The notes beneath the pieces were generated by a model, which was not told the DNA's origin, searched no databases, and saw only the letters and a list, made by a program, of their open reading frames with translations. The position numbers and the translations under genes are program-made. DNA of 60,490 bases from an uncultured Sphingomonadales bacterium (GTDB taxonomy: Bacteria; Pseudomonadota; Alphaproteobacteria; Sphingomonadales; Sphingomonadaceae): the NCBI GenBank assembly GCA_903848655.1, contig CAINGT010000055.1, forward strand, positions 1 to 60,490, in the 5' to 3' direction. Below, in pieces: positions 1 to 8,764 of the stretch. Within the stretch, counting starts at the first letter, position 1, and each line of letters begins with the position of its first letter.

Positions 1-18
1 CAGCGCTACGCGCTGCCA

Positions 19-81
19 CCTCCCCCAAAGGGGGAGGACCTAGTTTCAATATGTGATAGCCCTGCCCTGAGGGGGAGGGCT
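19..81. repeat. Two tandem hairpins downstream of the PrpE-type ligase
   Basis: Bases 19-37 form a perfect 8-bp stem with an AAA loop (CCTCCCCC/GGGGGAGG). Bases 58-81 form a second, weaker GC-rich hairpin (AGCCCT...AGGGCT). Both lie within about 110 nt past the stop of the minus-strand ligase gene and lack a clear U-tract on that strand. They could be a weak terminator or an mRNA 3'-end structure, or belong to the small GC palindromes common between sphingomonad genes. No coding sequence is apparent in bases 1-126. Confidence 0.45.
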
Positions 82-126
82 TAAAAGAGCATTCGTTTGC
101 CTGCATCGGGCATAAAATCGGCTTGT

Positions 127-2001
127 TCAGATTTTCTGTAGCTGCGCGGCGATCACGCGCGGGACTTCGGCGTCTTCGATGGTCGGCGGACTGTCCCATT
201 CCGCGCCGCTGGCGATCTGCCGCAGCAATTTGCGCAAGATCTTGCCGGATCGGGTCTTGGGCAGTTGCGCGACCACGTGAACGGTTTTCAACGCGCCGAC
301 CGCGCCCAGTTCGTCGCGCACCGCCGCAATCGCGCGTGCGGGCAGCAGATCGGCTTCGGCATATCCGGCGCGCAGCACCACGAATGCCATTGGCACCATG
401 CCCTTGATCGGGTCATCCGCCCCGATCACCGCGCATTCGGCCACCCCGTCCTGCCGCGCGACGATCTGTTCCATCTGCCCGGTTGACAGGCGGTGCCCGG
501 CCACATTGATGATATCATCGGTTCGCCCCATAATGTGGATGAACCCTTCATCATTGATGAACCCGGCATCGCCGGTTTCGTAATAGCCCGGATACGTCAC
601 GAAATTGCGCGCAAATCCGGCTTCGTTGCGCCACAGCGACGCAAAGGCACCAGGCGCGAGCGGGGCTTTTATCACGACCGACCCGCTCATGCCGGTGGCG
701 ACTTCGCGCCCGTCTTCGCCCAGCACGGCAAAGGCAAATCCCGGCACTGCAAACCCGGCGCTGCCGCGTTTGCGGCGACTGTCGCCGAGCGCGAAGCACG
801 TGGCAATCGCGGGCCAGCCCAATTCGGTCTGCCACCAATGGTCGATCACCGGCAATCCGCTGTGCGTCTCCAGCCAGCCGATAGTATCAGGATCGGCGCG
901 TTCGCCCGCAAGGAACACCGCCTTCAGCCCGCCAATGCCGATGGCGTGAAGAAACGCCGCATCGGGATCCTCTTTGCGCACCGCGCGGATCGCGGTCGGC
1001 GCGGTAAAGAACACTTTGACCGCGTGGCGCGTGATCGTGCGCCAGAATGTTCCGGCGTCGGGCGTGCCGACCGGCTTGCCCTCAAACAGCAACGTCGTCG
1101 CGCCCACCAGCAACGGCGCATAGACGATATAGCTGTGCCCCACCACCCAGCCGACGTCAGACGCCGCCCAGAACACGTCACCCGGCCCGATACCGTAAAT
1201 ATGCGCCATCGACCATGCCAGTGCGACGGCATGGCCGCCAGTGTCGCGCACCACGCCTTTGGGCGTGCCGGTCGTGCCTGACGTGTAGAGGATATAGAGC
1301 GGATCAGTGGCGGCCACGGGCACGCAGGCGGGAACGGGGTCATCGGCGGTTGCGGCCCGCAGCGCGGCCCATTCATGATCGCACGGGCCGGTCAGTTCAG
1401 CCGCCAATTCGGCCCGTTGCAACACCACGACATGATCGGGGCAATGCTTCGCCAAGGCCAGCGCGGCATCGACGAGCGGTTTGTAGGCGATGACTTTCGC
1501 GCCTTCGATCCCGCACGATGCGGTCAGCACCACGGCCGGTTCGGCATCGTCGATCCGTTTGGCGAGTTCGGGCGCGGCAAACCCGCCGAACACCACCGAA
1601 TGGATCGCGCCAAGCCGCGCGCAAGCCAGCATCGCGAACAGCGTTTCGGGCACCATCGGCATATAGATGATCACGCGATCCGCTTTGCCCACCCCCAGCC
1701 GCACCAGCATGGCGGCTACGCGACCCACTTCGCCAAGCAGTTCGGCATAGCTGAAACGCGTGATCGTGCCGGTGACCGGGCTGTCGTAAATCAGCGCGAG
1801 CGCATCGCCCCGGCCCGCCAGAACGTGGCGATCAACGCAATTGTAACACGTGTTGAGCCGCGCGTTGGCGAACCATCCGGCGGTTTCGCCATGCGCGCGC
1901 GTCGGCGGATCGACCCAGTCGATGGCCTGCGCGGCATCAAGCCAGAACCCTTCCGCGTCGGCCAAGCTGCGTTCGAGCGTGCGCTGATAGATCTCGCTCA
2001 T
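127..2001 (-). CDS. prpE: Propionyl-CoA synthetase-type acyl-CoA ligase (PrpE-like)
   Basis: AMP-forming acyl-CoA synthetase of 624 aa that would activate a short-chain acid, probably propionate, to its CoA thioester in the cytoplasm. The N-terminus (YQRTLE...FWLDAAQAIDW) is of the ACAS type. The ATP-binding loop YTSGTTGTPKGV lies at about residues 239-250 and is followed by RDTGGHAVAL, as in PrpE proteins rather than Acs. The C-terminal A10 motif PKTRSGK ends at Lys587, the lysine that Pat-type acetyltransferases modify in Acs and PrpE. The gene starts 9 bp after the stop of the GNAT gene, so the two are surely co-transcribed. Acs is the alternative, but a true Acs lies at 6.2 kb. The family assignment is firm; propionate specificity is inferred. 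Confidence 0.86.
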   Translation of the reverse strand: MSEIYQRTLERSLADAEGFWLDAAQAIDWVDPPTRAHGETAGWFANARLNTCYNCVDRHVLAGRGDALALIYDSPVTGTITRFSYAELLGEVGRVAAMLVRLGVGKADRVIIYMPMVPETLFAMLACARLGAIHSVVFGGFAAPELAKRIDDAEPAVVLTASCGIEGAKVIAYKPLVDAALALAKHCPDHVVVLQRAELAAELTGPCDHEWAALRAATADDPVPACVPVAATDPLYILYTSGTTGTPKGVVRDTGGHAVALAWSMAHIYGIGPGDVFWAASDVGWVVGHSYIVYAPLLVGATTLLFEGKPVGTPDAGTFWRTITRHAVKVFFTAPTAIRAVRKEDPDAAFLHAIGIGGLKAVFLAGERADPDTIGWLETHSGLPVIDHWWQTELGWPAIATCFALGDSRRKRGSAGFAVPGFAFAVLGEDGREVATGMSGSVVIKAPLAPGAFASLWRNEAGFARNFVTYPGYYETGDAGFINDEGFIHIMGRTDDIINVAGHRLSTGQMEQIVARQDGVAECAVIGADDPIKGMVPMAFVVLRAGYAEADLLPARAIAAVRDELGAVGALKTVHVVAQLPKTRSGKILRKLLRQIASGAEWDSPPTIEDAEVPRVIAAQLQKI

Positions 2002-2010
2002 ACGCCCAGC

Positions 2011-2535
2011 CTAACGAAACTGGCGCGACAGCACGACGAGCGCGGGATCATCGGCGAACGGTGCGGGGGTAAAGCCTTTTTCGCGTTCGAGTTCGATGGC
2101 GGCATGGTTGTCGCGGCTTTCGATGGCGATCACTTGACGGATGCCGCGCCGCTCTGCCTCACGCGCCAGCACATCGAGCAAGGCCCAGCCCACGCCCTGA
2201 CCTTTGTAACCGGCATGGATTGAAATGGCGATTTCGGCGGTATCGCGCTGACTGTCCGAAGCCAGTAACGCCGATGCCACGAGTTCGCCACTGGCCGCAT
2301 CAAACGCCACGAAGCTTTCCGAAGTGAAATGGTCGGCATGGATCAGCGGTTCAAGCTGGTCATGGCTGATATGCTCGCTTGCCGCGAAAAAGCGAAAGCG
2401 CCGGTCTTCGGGTGTGACCTGGTCGAACAAGGCAATCAGCGCGGGTTCGTCCTGTTCAGTCGCTGGGCGGACGGCGAGCATCAAACCCGAACGCGTGCTT
2501 ACGGTAAACGGGCTGGCGATGGTGCTATCGGGCAT
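2011..2535 (-). CDS. GNAT-family N-acetyltransferase, resembling the GNAT domain of Pat
   Basis: A single GNAT domain of 174 aa. The acetyl-CoA-binding motif A region (residues about 105-125) reads GYKGQGVGWALLD, the expected Q/RxxGxG/A pattern. The stretch VTPEDRRFRFF followed by ISHDQLEPL resembles the catalytic half of Pat/YfiQ protein acetyltransferases, which have (S/T)xxxRYFRFF there. The gene lies between an MHS transporter and a PrpE-type ligase that carries the classic acetylation lysine, and 3.6 kb from acs. I infer that it acetylates and silences one or both ligases. It lacks the large NDP-forming ligase domain of enterobacterial Pat. A metabolite acetyltransferase cannot be excluded. 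Membership in the GNAT fold is secure. Confidence 0.8.
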   Translation of the reverse strand: MPDSTIASPFTVSTRSGLMLAVRPATEQDEPALIALFDQVTPEDRRFRFFAASEHISHDQLEPLIHADHFTSESFVAFDAASGELVASALLASDSQRDTAEIAISIHAGYKGQGVGWALLDVLAREAERRGIRQVIAIESRDNHAAIELEREKGFTPAPFADDPALVVLSRQFR

Positions 2536-2598
2536 CGGGTCATATCCTTGGCAAAACCGCGTGCTGCGGCTGCGGCCCCTGTTGGCGAAATCGTACGG

Positions 2599-2628
2599 GC
2601 CGCGCCTTGATCTGGAACAAGGCGCGGC
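2599..2628 (-). terminator. GC-rich hairpin between the MFS and GNAT genes
   Basis: GCCGCGCCTTG (2599-2609) and CAAGGCGCGGC (2618-2628) form an 11-bp perfect stem with an 8-nt loop, 15 nt past the stop codon of the minus-strand transporter. There is no U-run, so it is probably a partial terminator or a 3'-end stabiliser that lowers expression of the downstream acetyltransferase-ligase pair relative to the porin and transporter. Confidence 0.55.
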
Positions 2629-2643
2629 ACACGTCCGGTTCGA

Positions 2644-4389
2644 TCAGTCGATCTTGCGCTTGTAGGTTTCCGGCAGGAAAATCATGCCGATCACCAAAGT
2701 CAGCGCGGCGACCACCACCGGGTACCAGAACCCGTAGTAGATATCGCCGTTCGCCGCGACCATCGCAAAGCCGATGGCCGGTAGCAACCCGCCCAGCCAG
2801 CCGTTGCCGATGTGATAGGGCAGCGACATCGAGGTATAGCGGATCTTGCTGGGGAACAGTTCAACCAGCATCGCCGCAATCGGGCCATAGACCATCGTGA
2901 CCAGCAGCACGAGGTAGAACAACAGCGCCACCACCATCGGCGTGTTGATCGCCTTGGGATCGGCTTTGGCCGGATAGCCGACTTTGGACAGTTCGCCGAT
3001 CACCGCCGGTTTGGCCGGTTCTGCGGCTTTGGCCCCATCGGCGGGTTTGGCCGCAACAGCCGGCGCGCCAGCGATTTTGGCGGTGAAAGCGGCAATCGCC
3101 TTTTTGCGATCATCACCGGTCACCGCTTTGGGATCGGGCGCGATGATCGTGGTCGCACCAATCGAGATCGAGGCCACAGTGCCCGCAGGCGCGGCGACAT
3201 TGCGATAGTTGACCGCCGCTTTGGCCAACGCGTTCTTGACGATATCGCAACTGGTGGTGTCAAACTTGTTCTGCCCGACGGGATCGAACTGCGATGAACA
3301 TTCCGCCGGATTGGCCGTCACCGTAACCGGCGCGGTTTCCTGCGCCAGCGCGAGCGCCGGATTGGCCGCGCGGGTCAGCGCGTGGAACGTGGGGAACATC
3401 GTCAGCGCGGCGAGCGCACAGCCCGCCATGATGATCGGTTTGCGCCCCACTTTGTCCGACAACCAGCCGAAGAACAGGAAGAACGGCACTGCCAGCACCA
3501 AAGCCGCCATCACCAGCGTATTGGCGGTCAACCCTTCGACCTTGAGCATTTTTTCAAGGAAATACATGGCATAAAGCTGACCCGTGTACCAGATCACGGC
3601 CTGGCCCGCGATGGCGCCGAAAAACGCGATCAGCACGATTTTCAGATTTTTCCATTCGGCAAAGGCTTCGGTCAGCGGTGCTTTGGATGACGTGCCCTCG
3701 GCCTTCATCTTCTGGAACACGGGCGATTCGTGCAGCTTAAGCCGCAACCACAGCCCGACCACCAGAAACGCGCCCGACAAGAGATAGGGAATGCGCCAGC
3801 CCCACGCCTTGAACGCCTCTTCGCCCACGCCCGTCACCGGGGATCGCACCGCGATCACGATCAGCAGCGCCATCGCCAGCCCCGCCGTGGCGGTGATCTG
3901 GATGAAGCTGGTATAGAGCCCGCGCTTGTTGTCGGGCGCGTGTTCGGCAACATACGTCGCCGCCCCGCCATATTCCCCGCCAAGCGCAAGACCCTGCAAC
4001 ATCCGCAAGATCACCAGCATGATCGGCGCGGCCACGCCCACGGTCTTGTACGTCGGCAAGCAGCCGACCAGAAAGGTCGATAGCCCCATCACCGTCAGCG
4101 TGATGATGAAGGTATAGCGCCGCCCGACCAGATCGCCGATGCGGCCAAACACCAAGGCACCGAACGGGCGCACGACAAACCCGGCGGCAAACACCAGCAG
4201 TGCCATGATGAACGATGTCGTCGCGTTCAGTCCGGTCAAAAACTGCGCCGCGATGATCGCGGTCAACAGGCCATAGAGGTAGAAATCATACCATTCAAAC
4301 ACCGTGCCGAGCGACGATGCAGTGATGACCAGCTTTTCACTTTGCGTGGCCTGATGATGTTTTGGCAATGCGTCGTATGATGTTGCCAT
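2644..4389 (-). CDS. MFS transporter, metabolite:H+ symporter (MHS) family, with a large extracytoplasmic insert
   Basis: An inner-membrane carrier of 581 aa with about 12 membrane segments. The MHS hallmarks are EWYDFYLYG near residue 33, RPFGALVFGRIGDLVGRR at 74-91 and LALGGEYGGAATYVAEH at 134-150. MHS proteins import organic acids and related metabolites with protons. Residues about 340-485, between late membrane segments, form a hydrophilic Ala/Lys/Pro-rich insert with two cysteines (364 and 381); ordinary MHS members are some 100-150 residues shorter. The start has a GGGAGAG ribosome site. The porin gene ends 45 bp upstream, and GNAT-PrpE follow, so a monocarboxylate substrate such as acetate or propionate is likely but not shown. 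Confidence 0.86.
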   Translation of the reverse strand: MATSYDALPKHHQATQSEKLVITASSLGTVFEWYDFYLYGLLTAIIAAQFLTGLNATTSFIMALLVFAAGFVVRPFGALVFGRIGDLVGRRYTFIITLTVMGLSTFLVGCLPTYKTVGVAAPIMLVILRMLQGLALGGEYGGAATYVAEHAPDNKRGLYTSFIQITATAGLAMALLIVIAVRSPVTGVGEEAFKAWGWRIPYLLSGAFLVVGLWLRLKLHESPVFQKMKAEGTSSKAPLTEAFAEWKNLKIVLIAFFGAIAGQAVIWYTGQLYAMYFLEKMLKVEGLTANTLVMAALVLAVPFFLFFGWLSDKVGRKPIIMAGCALAALTMFPTFHALTRAANPALALAQETAPVTVTANPAECSSQFDPVGQNKFDTTSCDIVKNALAKAAVNYRNVAAPAGTVASISIGATTIIAPDPKAVTGDDRKKAIAAFTAKIAGAPAVAAKPADGAKAAEPAKPAVIGELSKVGYPAKADPKAINTPMVVALLFYLVLLVTMVYGPIAAMLVELFPSKIRYTSMSLPYHIGNGWLGGLLPAIGFAMVAANGDIYYGFWYPVVVAALTLVIGMIFLPETYKRKID

Positions 4390-4434
4390 GAGGACTCTCC
4401 CGTTATTGGACGAACCGGTTTGTTTTTTGGTAGG

Positions 4435-5910
4435 TTAGAAGCTGTATTTGGCGGCAAATTCGATCCGGTCGAGCTTGCCGCTCAGCCCGCTTTCCAGTTC
4501 GCGTTCACCATGGCGGAACTCGATCCCCAGATCGACCGGTTTCACCGGTGAATAGAACAGGTTGACCGCCCCGCTCCACGCCTGTTTGTTCAAGGAGGCG
4601 ATATTGGCCGCGCTCAGCGCACTGTCAAATTCGGATTTCTGGAAACTGCCGATCAGATTGGCGCGCACGGTGGGGGTCAGTCCGACCCGCAGCGCGGCAA
4701 AGCCGGCAAACACGCGGGTATCGGCCAAGCTGTTGGTGGCGGGCAGATAGACCGCATCGGGAGTGAAATTCAGCCCGACATAGCGCCCGATATTCTGCCC
4801 ATACGTCGCCATGAAGCGCAGATCGATCGACTTGTCGGCCTTGAGGAACAGCTTGCCCGCGCCGCTCACGCCATAGCCGCCCGCCGTGGCGGCGACGGCC
4901 TGGTTCTGCACGCGCACTTGCCGCCCCAGCGCCGCCAGCGACAGTTCGCCATGCGGATTGGCATAGACCAGCCGCGCGGCAAAGTCGGGCAGGCGGTCGG
5001 TGCCATTTTCGACCAAGGCAGCACTGCCTGCGGTAACGGTTCCGGCTTCGGGGTTTTCAGCGGCAAGATGCAGCGTCAGGCCTTTGCCCAGCGGCGCGCT
5101 ATAGCGGATCAGCGGTTGCCGCACGAACACCGAACCTTCGGTTGCGCCAACATAGTCGGTGCTTTCGGGAAGCGCGGCAACATACTGAAATGTCGTCCAG
5201 TCTTGCCCGAACGTCCAGCGATCAAGCTGGACATAGGCGCGGCGCAGCGCCAGATTATAGCCATTGGTGGTGCGCTGCGACCCTTGCGTGCCGGCGGATG
5301 TCTGGAAGTCCGTTTCGACATAGCCTTTGAGCGTGTGCGATCCGACGTTGGTTTCCAGATTGAGCCACAACCGTGTCTGCTTGGCCGAAAAATCCTGCAC
5401 TCGGCTGGCGCTGCCGCCAACCGGGATCGCTTGCGGCACATAGAAATCGCGGCCCAGCGTATTGGTGGCGACCGTACCATTGCTGAAGTGGCTATTGGCG
5501 GCTTCCAGCTTCAGGTAGCCGCCGATGCGGATGGTGGTGGCACCCACGCGCATCCCTTCGGGCGCGGGGCGTGCTTCCAGCGCCGCCAGCTTGGTCGCAG
5601 TAGCTTCTGCGTGTGTGGCGGCGGTCTGCGCGGTTTGGGCAGCAGCAGTGGCAACCGCCTGCACCGCGCCGACTTGCGCGGCCTGTGCCTGAACTTGCGC
5701 TTGGGCGCTCGCTTGCGCATCGTGCGCGGTGCCGAGATCGGTCCGCAGTTGCAGCAGTGCCGCTTCCAGTTTTTGAATGCGCGCTTCAAGCTGGGCTTCG
5801 CGTGCGGTCGGCGCGGAATGGCGCGCTTTTGCGTTCGCTGCCGCTGGGGTCAGCAGCGCGCTTGTGCCCATCAGCAGCGCCGCCACGACTGTCCGGTTCC
5901 TTGTCATCAT
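4435..5910 (-). CDS. DcaP-like outer-membrane porin
   Basis: Outer-membrane protein of 491 aa. The signal peptide ([15 protein letters not shown]... ending AAANA) is followed by a coiled-coil stretch ([20 protein letters not shown]) and Ala/Gln-rich heptads typical of DcaP-type trimeric porins. Next comes a beta-barrel beginning near [10 protein letters not shown], and the last residue is Phe, as required for barrel assembly. I place the start at the ATG at 5910, where the signal peptide begins just after GGAGAGCGA; an in-frame extension to 6156 lacks a plausible function. It leads a run of minus-strand genes (porin, MHS transporter, GNAT, ligase) and diverges from acs, so it probably admits small carboxylates through the outer membrane. 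Confidence 0.82.
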   Translation of the reverse strand: MMTRNRTVVAALLMGTSALLTPAAANAKARHSAPTAREAQLEARIQKLEAALLQLRTDLGTAHDAQASAQAQVQAQAAQVGAVQAVATAAAQTAQTAATHAEATATKLAALEARPAPEGMRVGATTIRIGGYLKLEAANSHFSNGTVATNTLGRDFYVPQAIPVGGSASRVQDFSAKQTRLWLNLETNVGSHTLKGYVETDFQTSAGTQGSQRTTNGYNLALRRAYVQLDRWTFGQDWTTFQYVAALPESTDYVGATEGSVFVRQPLIRYSAPLGKGLTLHLAAENPEAGTVTAGSAALVENGTDRLPDFAARLVYANPHGELSLAALGRQVRVQNQAVAATAGGYGVSGAGKLFLKADKSIDLRFMATYGQNIGRYVGLNFTPDAVYLPATNSLADTRVFAGFAALRVGLTPTVRANLIGSFQKSEFDSALSAANIASLNKQAWSGAVNLFYSPVKPVDLGIEFRHGERELESGLSGKLDRIEFAAKYSF

Positions 5911-5998
5911 TCGCTCTCCATTTTTATCTGCCGGGCCGCTGATGCTGCGGACCGGAGTAATTCGGCGGCTGCTTCGCGCAGAACCCCATCGCGCACCA

Positions 5999-6054
5999 CC
6001 CCGACCAAAGTCGCATGGGCCGTTGCGGACGGTGACCCAAGACTTTGGTCGGGG
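5999..6054. promoter_or_regulatory. 14-bp inverted repeat in the porin/acs divergent intergenic region
   Basis: CCCCGACCAAAGTC (5999-6012) and GACTTTGGTCGGGG (6041-6054) are perfect inverted repeats separated by 28 bp, about 100 bp upstream of each divergent start codon. The spacing fits either two half-sites for a dimeric regulator, such as the CrbR-type regulator encoded downstream of acs, or a long stem-loop in the acs leader RNA. Which of these is true cannot be told from one copy. Confidence 0.55.
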
Positions 6055-6154
6055 GTTATGTCGCGACGCGCGCGGTGGTATGGCCACGCAAACGGCCTTA
6101 TGCGCACCGTCTGACCGGCGCGCGGACAGCGGGCCGGATCGTGAGAGGGATGCC

Positions 6155-8122
6155 ATGGCTGATAGTGAAACCGTCTATGCCGTTCCGGGGGATTGGGCGC
6201 GCGATGCCCGTGTCGATGCCGCCGCTTACGACACGTTGTATCAGCGTTCGATCACGCAGCCCGATGTCTTCTGGCGCGATGAGGCGCAGCGGATCGACTG
6301 GATCCGCCCGTTCACCCGCGTCAACGACAGCTCGTTCGATCAGGCCGATTTCGGTATCCGCTGGTTTGCCGATGGCACGCTGAACTTGTCGGCCAATTGT
6401 CTGGATCGCCACCTTGCCACGCGGGGTGATGATATCGCGATCTTGTGGGAACCCGACGATCCGGCCGAACCCGAACGGCGCATCAGTTTTCGCGCGCTGC
6501 ACGGGCAAGTCTGCCAATTGGCCAATGCGCTCAAACACAAAGGCGTCAAACGCGGGGATCGGGTGACGATCTATCTGCCAATGGTGCCCGAAGCGGCGGT
6601 GGCGATGCTGGCTTGCGCGCGCATCGGTGCGATCCATTCGATTGTATTTGCAGGGTTTTCGCCCGAAGCGCTGGCCGGGCGAATTCAGGATTGCGACAGC
6701 CGCATCGTGCTGACCGCCGATGAAGGCTTGCGCGGCGGACGCAAAGTTCCGCTCAAGGCCAATGTCGATGCCGCGCTGGTATCGTGCCCCGATGTCGCAA
6801 CCGTGATCGTGCTGGCGCGCACCGGCAGCGCGGTTGCGATGCAGCCGGGCCGTGATTTTGGCTGGGCCGAAACGGTCGCAGACGAATCCACCGTCTGCCC
6901 GCCCGAAGACATGAGCGCCGAAGACCCGCTGTTCATCCTGTATACGTCGGGCAGCACCGGCAAACCCAAAGGCGTGATGCATACCACCGGCGGCTATGCG
7001 GTGTGGGCGGCGATGACGCACGAATATGTGTTCGATTACCGGCCCGGCCAGATCTACTGGTGTGCGGCGGATATCGGCTGGGTGACCGGGCATTCTTATG
7101 TCGTCTATGGCCCGCTGATGAACGGCGCGACCACGGTAATGTTCGAAGGTGTGCCCAATTGGCCCGATCCATCGCGGTTCTGGCAAGTCGTGGACAAATT
7201 CGGCGTCGAAATTTTCTACGGCGCGCCCACCGCCTTGCGCGCGCTGATGCGCGAAGGCGATGACTGGGTCCATCGCACCAGCCGCGCGAGCTTGCGCCTG
7301 CTCGGCTCGGTGGGCGAACCGATCAATCCCGAAGCATGGGAATGGTACCACAAAGTGATCGGCGGGAGCCGCTGCCCGATTGTCGATACTTGGTGGCAAA
7401 CCGAAACCGGCGGAGTGATGATCGCGCCGTTGCCCGGTGCTACCGCGCTCAAACCCGGTAGCGCGACGCGCCCGATGTTTGGCGTTGCGCCCGCGCTGCT
7501 CGATGACAAAGGCACGCTGATCGAAGGCTCGGGCGATGGCTGTCTGGTCATCAGGCAAAGCTGGCCCGGCCAGACGCGCGGTGTGTGGGGCGATACCGAC
7601 CGTTTTTACCAAACCTATTTTTCGACGTTTCCCGGCACTTATTTCACCGGCGACGGGTGCCGCCGCGATGATGATGGCTATTACTGGATCACCGGGCGGA
7701 TCGACGATGTGATCAATGTTTCGGGCCACCGCATGGGCACGGCAGAAATCGAAAGCGCGCTGGTCGCGCACGCCTCGGTCGCCGAAGCCGCGGTTGTCGG
7801 GATGCCGCACGATATCAAAGGGCAGGGCATTTATGCGTATGTCACCACCATCGCGCAAATCGCGACCGATGCCGACACGCTGACCGCCTTGCGCGCTGAA
7901 CTGGTGCGCTGGGTGCGGCATGAAATCGGCCCGATTGCCACGCCCGATGTGATCCAGTTCGCCCCCGCGCTGCCCAAGACCCGCTCGGGCAAAATCATGC
8001 GCCGCATCTTGCGCAAGATCGCCGAAAACGATGTCAGCAATCTGGGCGATACGTCGACGCTGGCCGATCCGGCGGTGGTGCCGCATCTGGTCGCCAACCG
8101 ACCGCAGGCCCCCGGCGGCTGA
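6155..8122 (+). CDS. acs: Acetyl-CoA synthetase (AMP-forming)
   Basis: Converts acetate, ATP and CoA to acetyl-CoA; 655 aa, normal for Acs. The N-terminal ACAS domain is followed by [15 protein letters not shown], the Acs form of the P-loop, then [24 protein letters not shown], and [11 protein letters not shown] containing Lys613, the site regulated by acetylation. The start at 6155 follows GAGAGGGATGCC and gives [15 protein letters not shown]; an upstream in-frame extension would cover the divergent promoter. The response-regulator gene follows after 12 bp and is probably co-transcribed. With the CrbS-like kinase beside it, induction by acetate overflow is the likely control. Confidence 0.94.
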   Translation: MADSETVYAVPGDWARDARVDAAAYDTLYQRSITQPDVFWRDEAQRIDWIRPFTRVNDSSFDQADFGIRWFADGTLNLSANCLDRHLATRGDDIAILWEPDDPAEPERRISFRALHGQVCQLANALKHKGVKRGDRVTIYLPMVPEAAVAMLACARIGAIHSIVFAGFSPEALAGRIQDCDSRIVLTADEGLRGGRKVPLKANVDAALVSCPDVATVIVLARTGSAVAMQPGRDFGWAETVADESTVCPPEDMSAEDPLFILYTSGSTGKPKGVMHTTGGYAVWAAMTHEYVFDYRPGQIYWCAADIGWVTGHSYVVYGPLMNGATTVMFEGVPNWPDPSRFWQVVDKFGVEIFYGAPTALRALMREGDDWVHRTSRASLRLLGSVGEPINPEAWEWYHKVIGGSRCPIVDTWWQTETGGVMIAPLPGATALKPGSATRPMFGVAPALLDDKGTLIEGSGDGCLVIRQSWPGQTRGVWGDTDRFYQTYFSTFPGTYFTGDGCRRDDDGYYWITGRIDDVINVSGHRMGTAEIESALVAHASVAEAAVVGMPHDIKGQGIYAYVTTIAQIATDADTLTALRAELVRWVRHEIGPIATPDVIQFAPALPKTRSGKIMRRILRKIAENDVSNLGDTSTLADPAVVPHLVANRPQAPGG

Positions 8123-8134
8123 GCCGCAGCGGTC

Positions 8135-8764
8135 ATGACCGAAACGATCCTGATCGCCGACGATCATCCGCTGTTTCGGCAAGCACTGGCGCTGGCGGTC
8201 GCGCGCGTGTGCCCCGGCGCTCAGATTGTCGAAGCCGGAACTTTGGCCGCAGCGGCGCAAGCGGTTGGCGCGGCGCAAGCGTTGCGGCTGATCATGCTCG
8301 ATCTCAAAATGCCCGGCGCGGTCGGCTATTCGGGTATTGCGCTGCTCCACGCCGAACGCCCCGATGTGCCAATTCTGGTGATATCGAGCGCCGAAGCCGC
8401 CGCTGCCGCCGATGAAGCGCGCGCCTTTGGTGCCATCGCTTTTCTGCACAAAGACAGCGATCTTGCCGCAATCGAGGCCGCCATCGCCGCCGCGCTGGCG
8501 GGTGCCCCGCCGCGCGCCGCCAGCAGCACCGGCAGCCCGCTCGATACCATCCGCAACGAAGTGGCGGGGCTGACGCCAACCCAGCTCAAAGTCCTGATCG
8601 CGGTGCTCGGCGGGCAGTTGAACAAGCAGATCGCCTTCAACCTCGGCATTAGCGAAGCCACCGTCAAGGCGCACATGACCGCGATCATGCGCAAGCTTGA
8701 TGTGCGCAACCGCACCCAGGCCGCGCTGGTGGCGCGGTCACTCGGGCTCGATTTGCGGCGCTGA
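8135..8764 (+). CDS. crbR: LuxR/NarL-type response regulator, CrbR/ErdR-like
   Basis: Response regulator of 209 aa. The receiver domain has the acidic pair DD at 9-10, the phospho-acceptor Asp56 in MLDLKMPG, and Lys at about 105 in FLHKD. A LuxR-type helix-turn-helix follows at about residues 145-205 (LTPTQLKVLIAVLGGQLNKQ, then ISEATVKAHM). It lies 12 bp behind acs and converges with the SLC5-type kinase, the arrangement and domain content of CrbR, the activator of acs in the CrbSR acetate switch of Vibrio and Pseudomonas. Its likely targets are the acs promoter and the divergent porin promoter. The family is certain; the CrbR equivalence rests on context. Confidence 0.85.
   Translation: MTETILIADDHPLFRQALALAVARVCPGAQIVEAGTLAAAAQAVGAAQALRLIMLDLKMPGAVGYSGIALLHAERPDVPILVISSAEAAAAADEARAFGAIAFLHKDSDLAAIEAAIAAALAGAPPRAASSTGSPLDTIRNEVAGLTPTQLKVLIAVLGGQLNKQIAFNLGISEATVKAHMTAIMRKLDVRNRTQAALVARSLGLDLRR

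Noticed and set aside
6098..8674. 858-residue open frame on the minus strand opposite acs
   Set aside because: It mirrors the acs and crbR codons, is rich in His/Arg/Gly/Asp with no domain, and the sense genes are certain. High-GC third positions commonly leave such open shadow frames.
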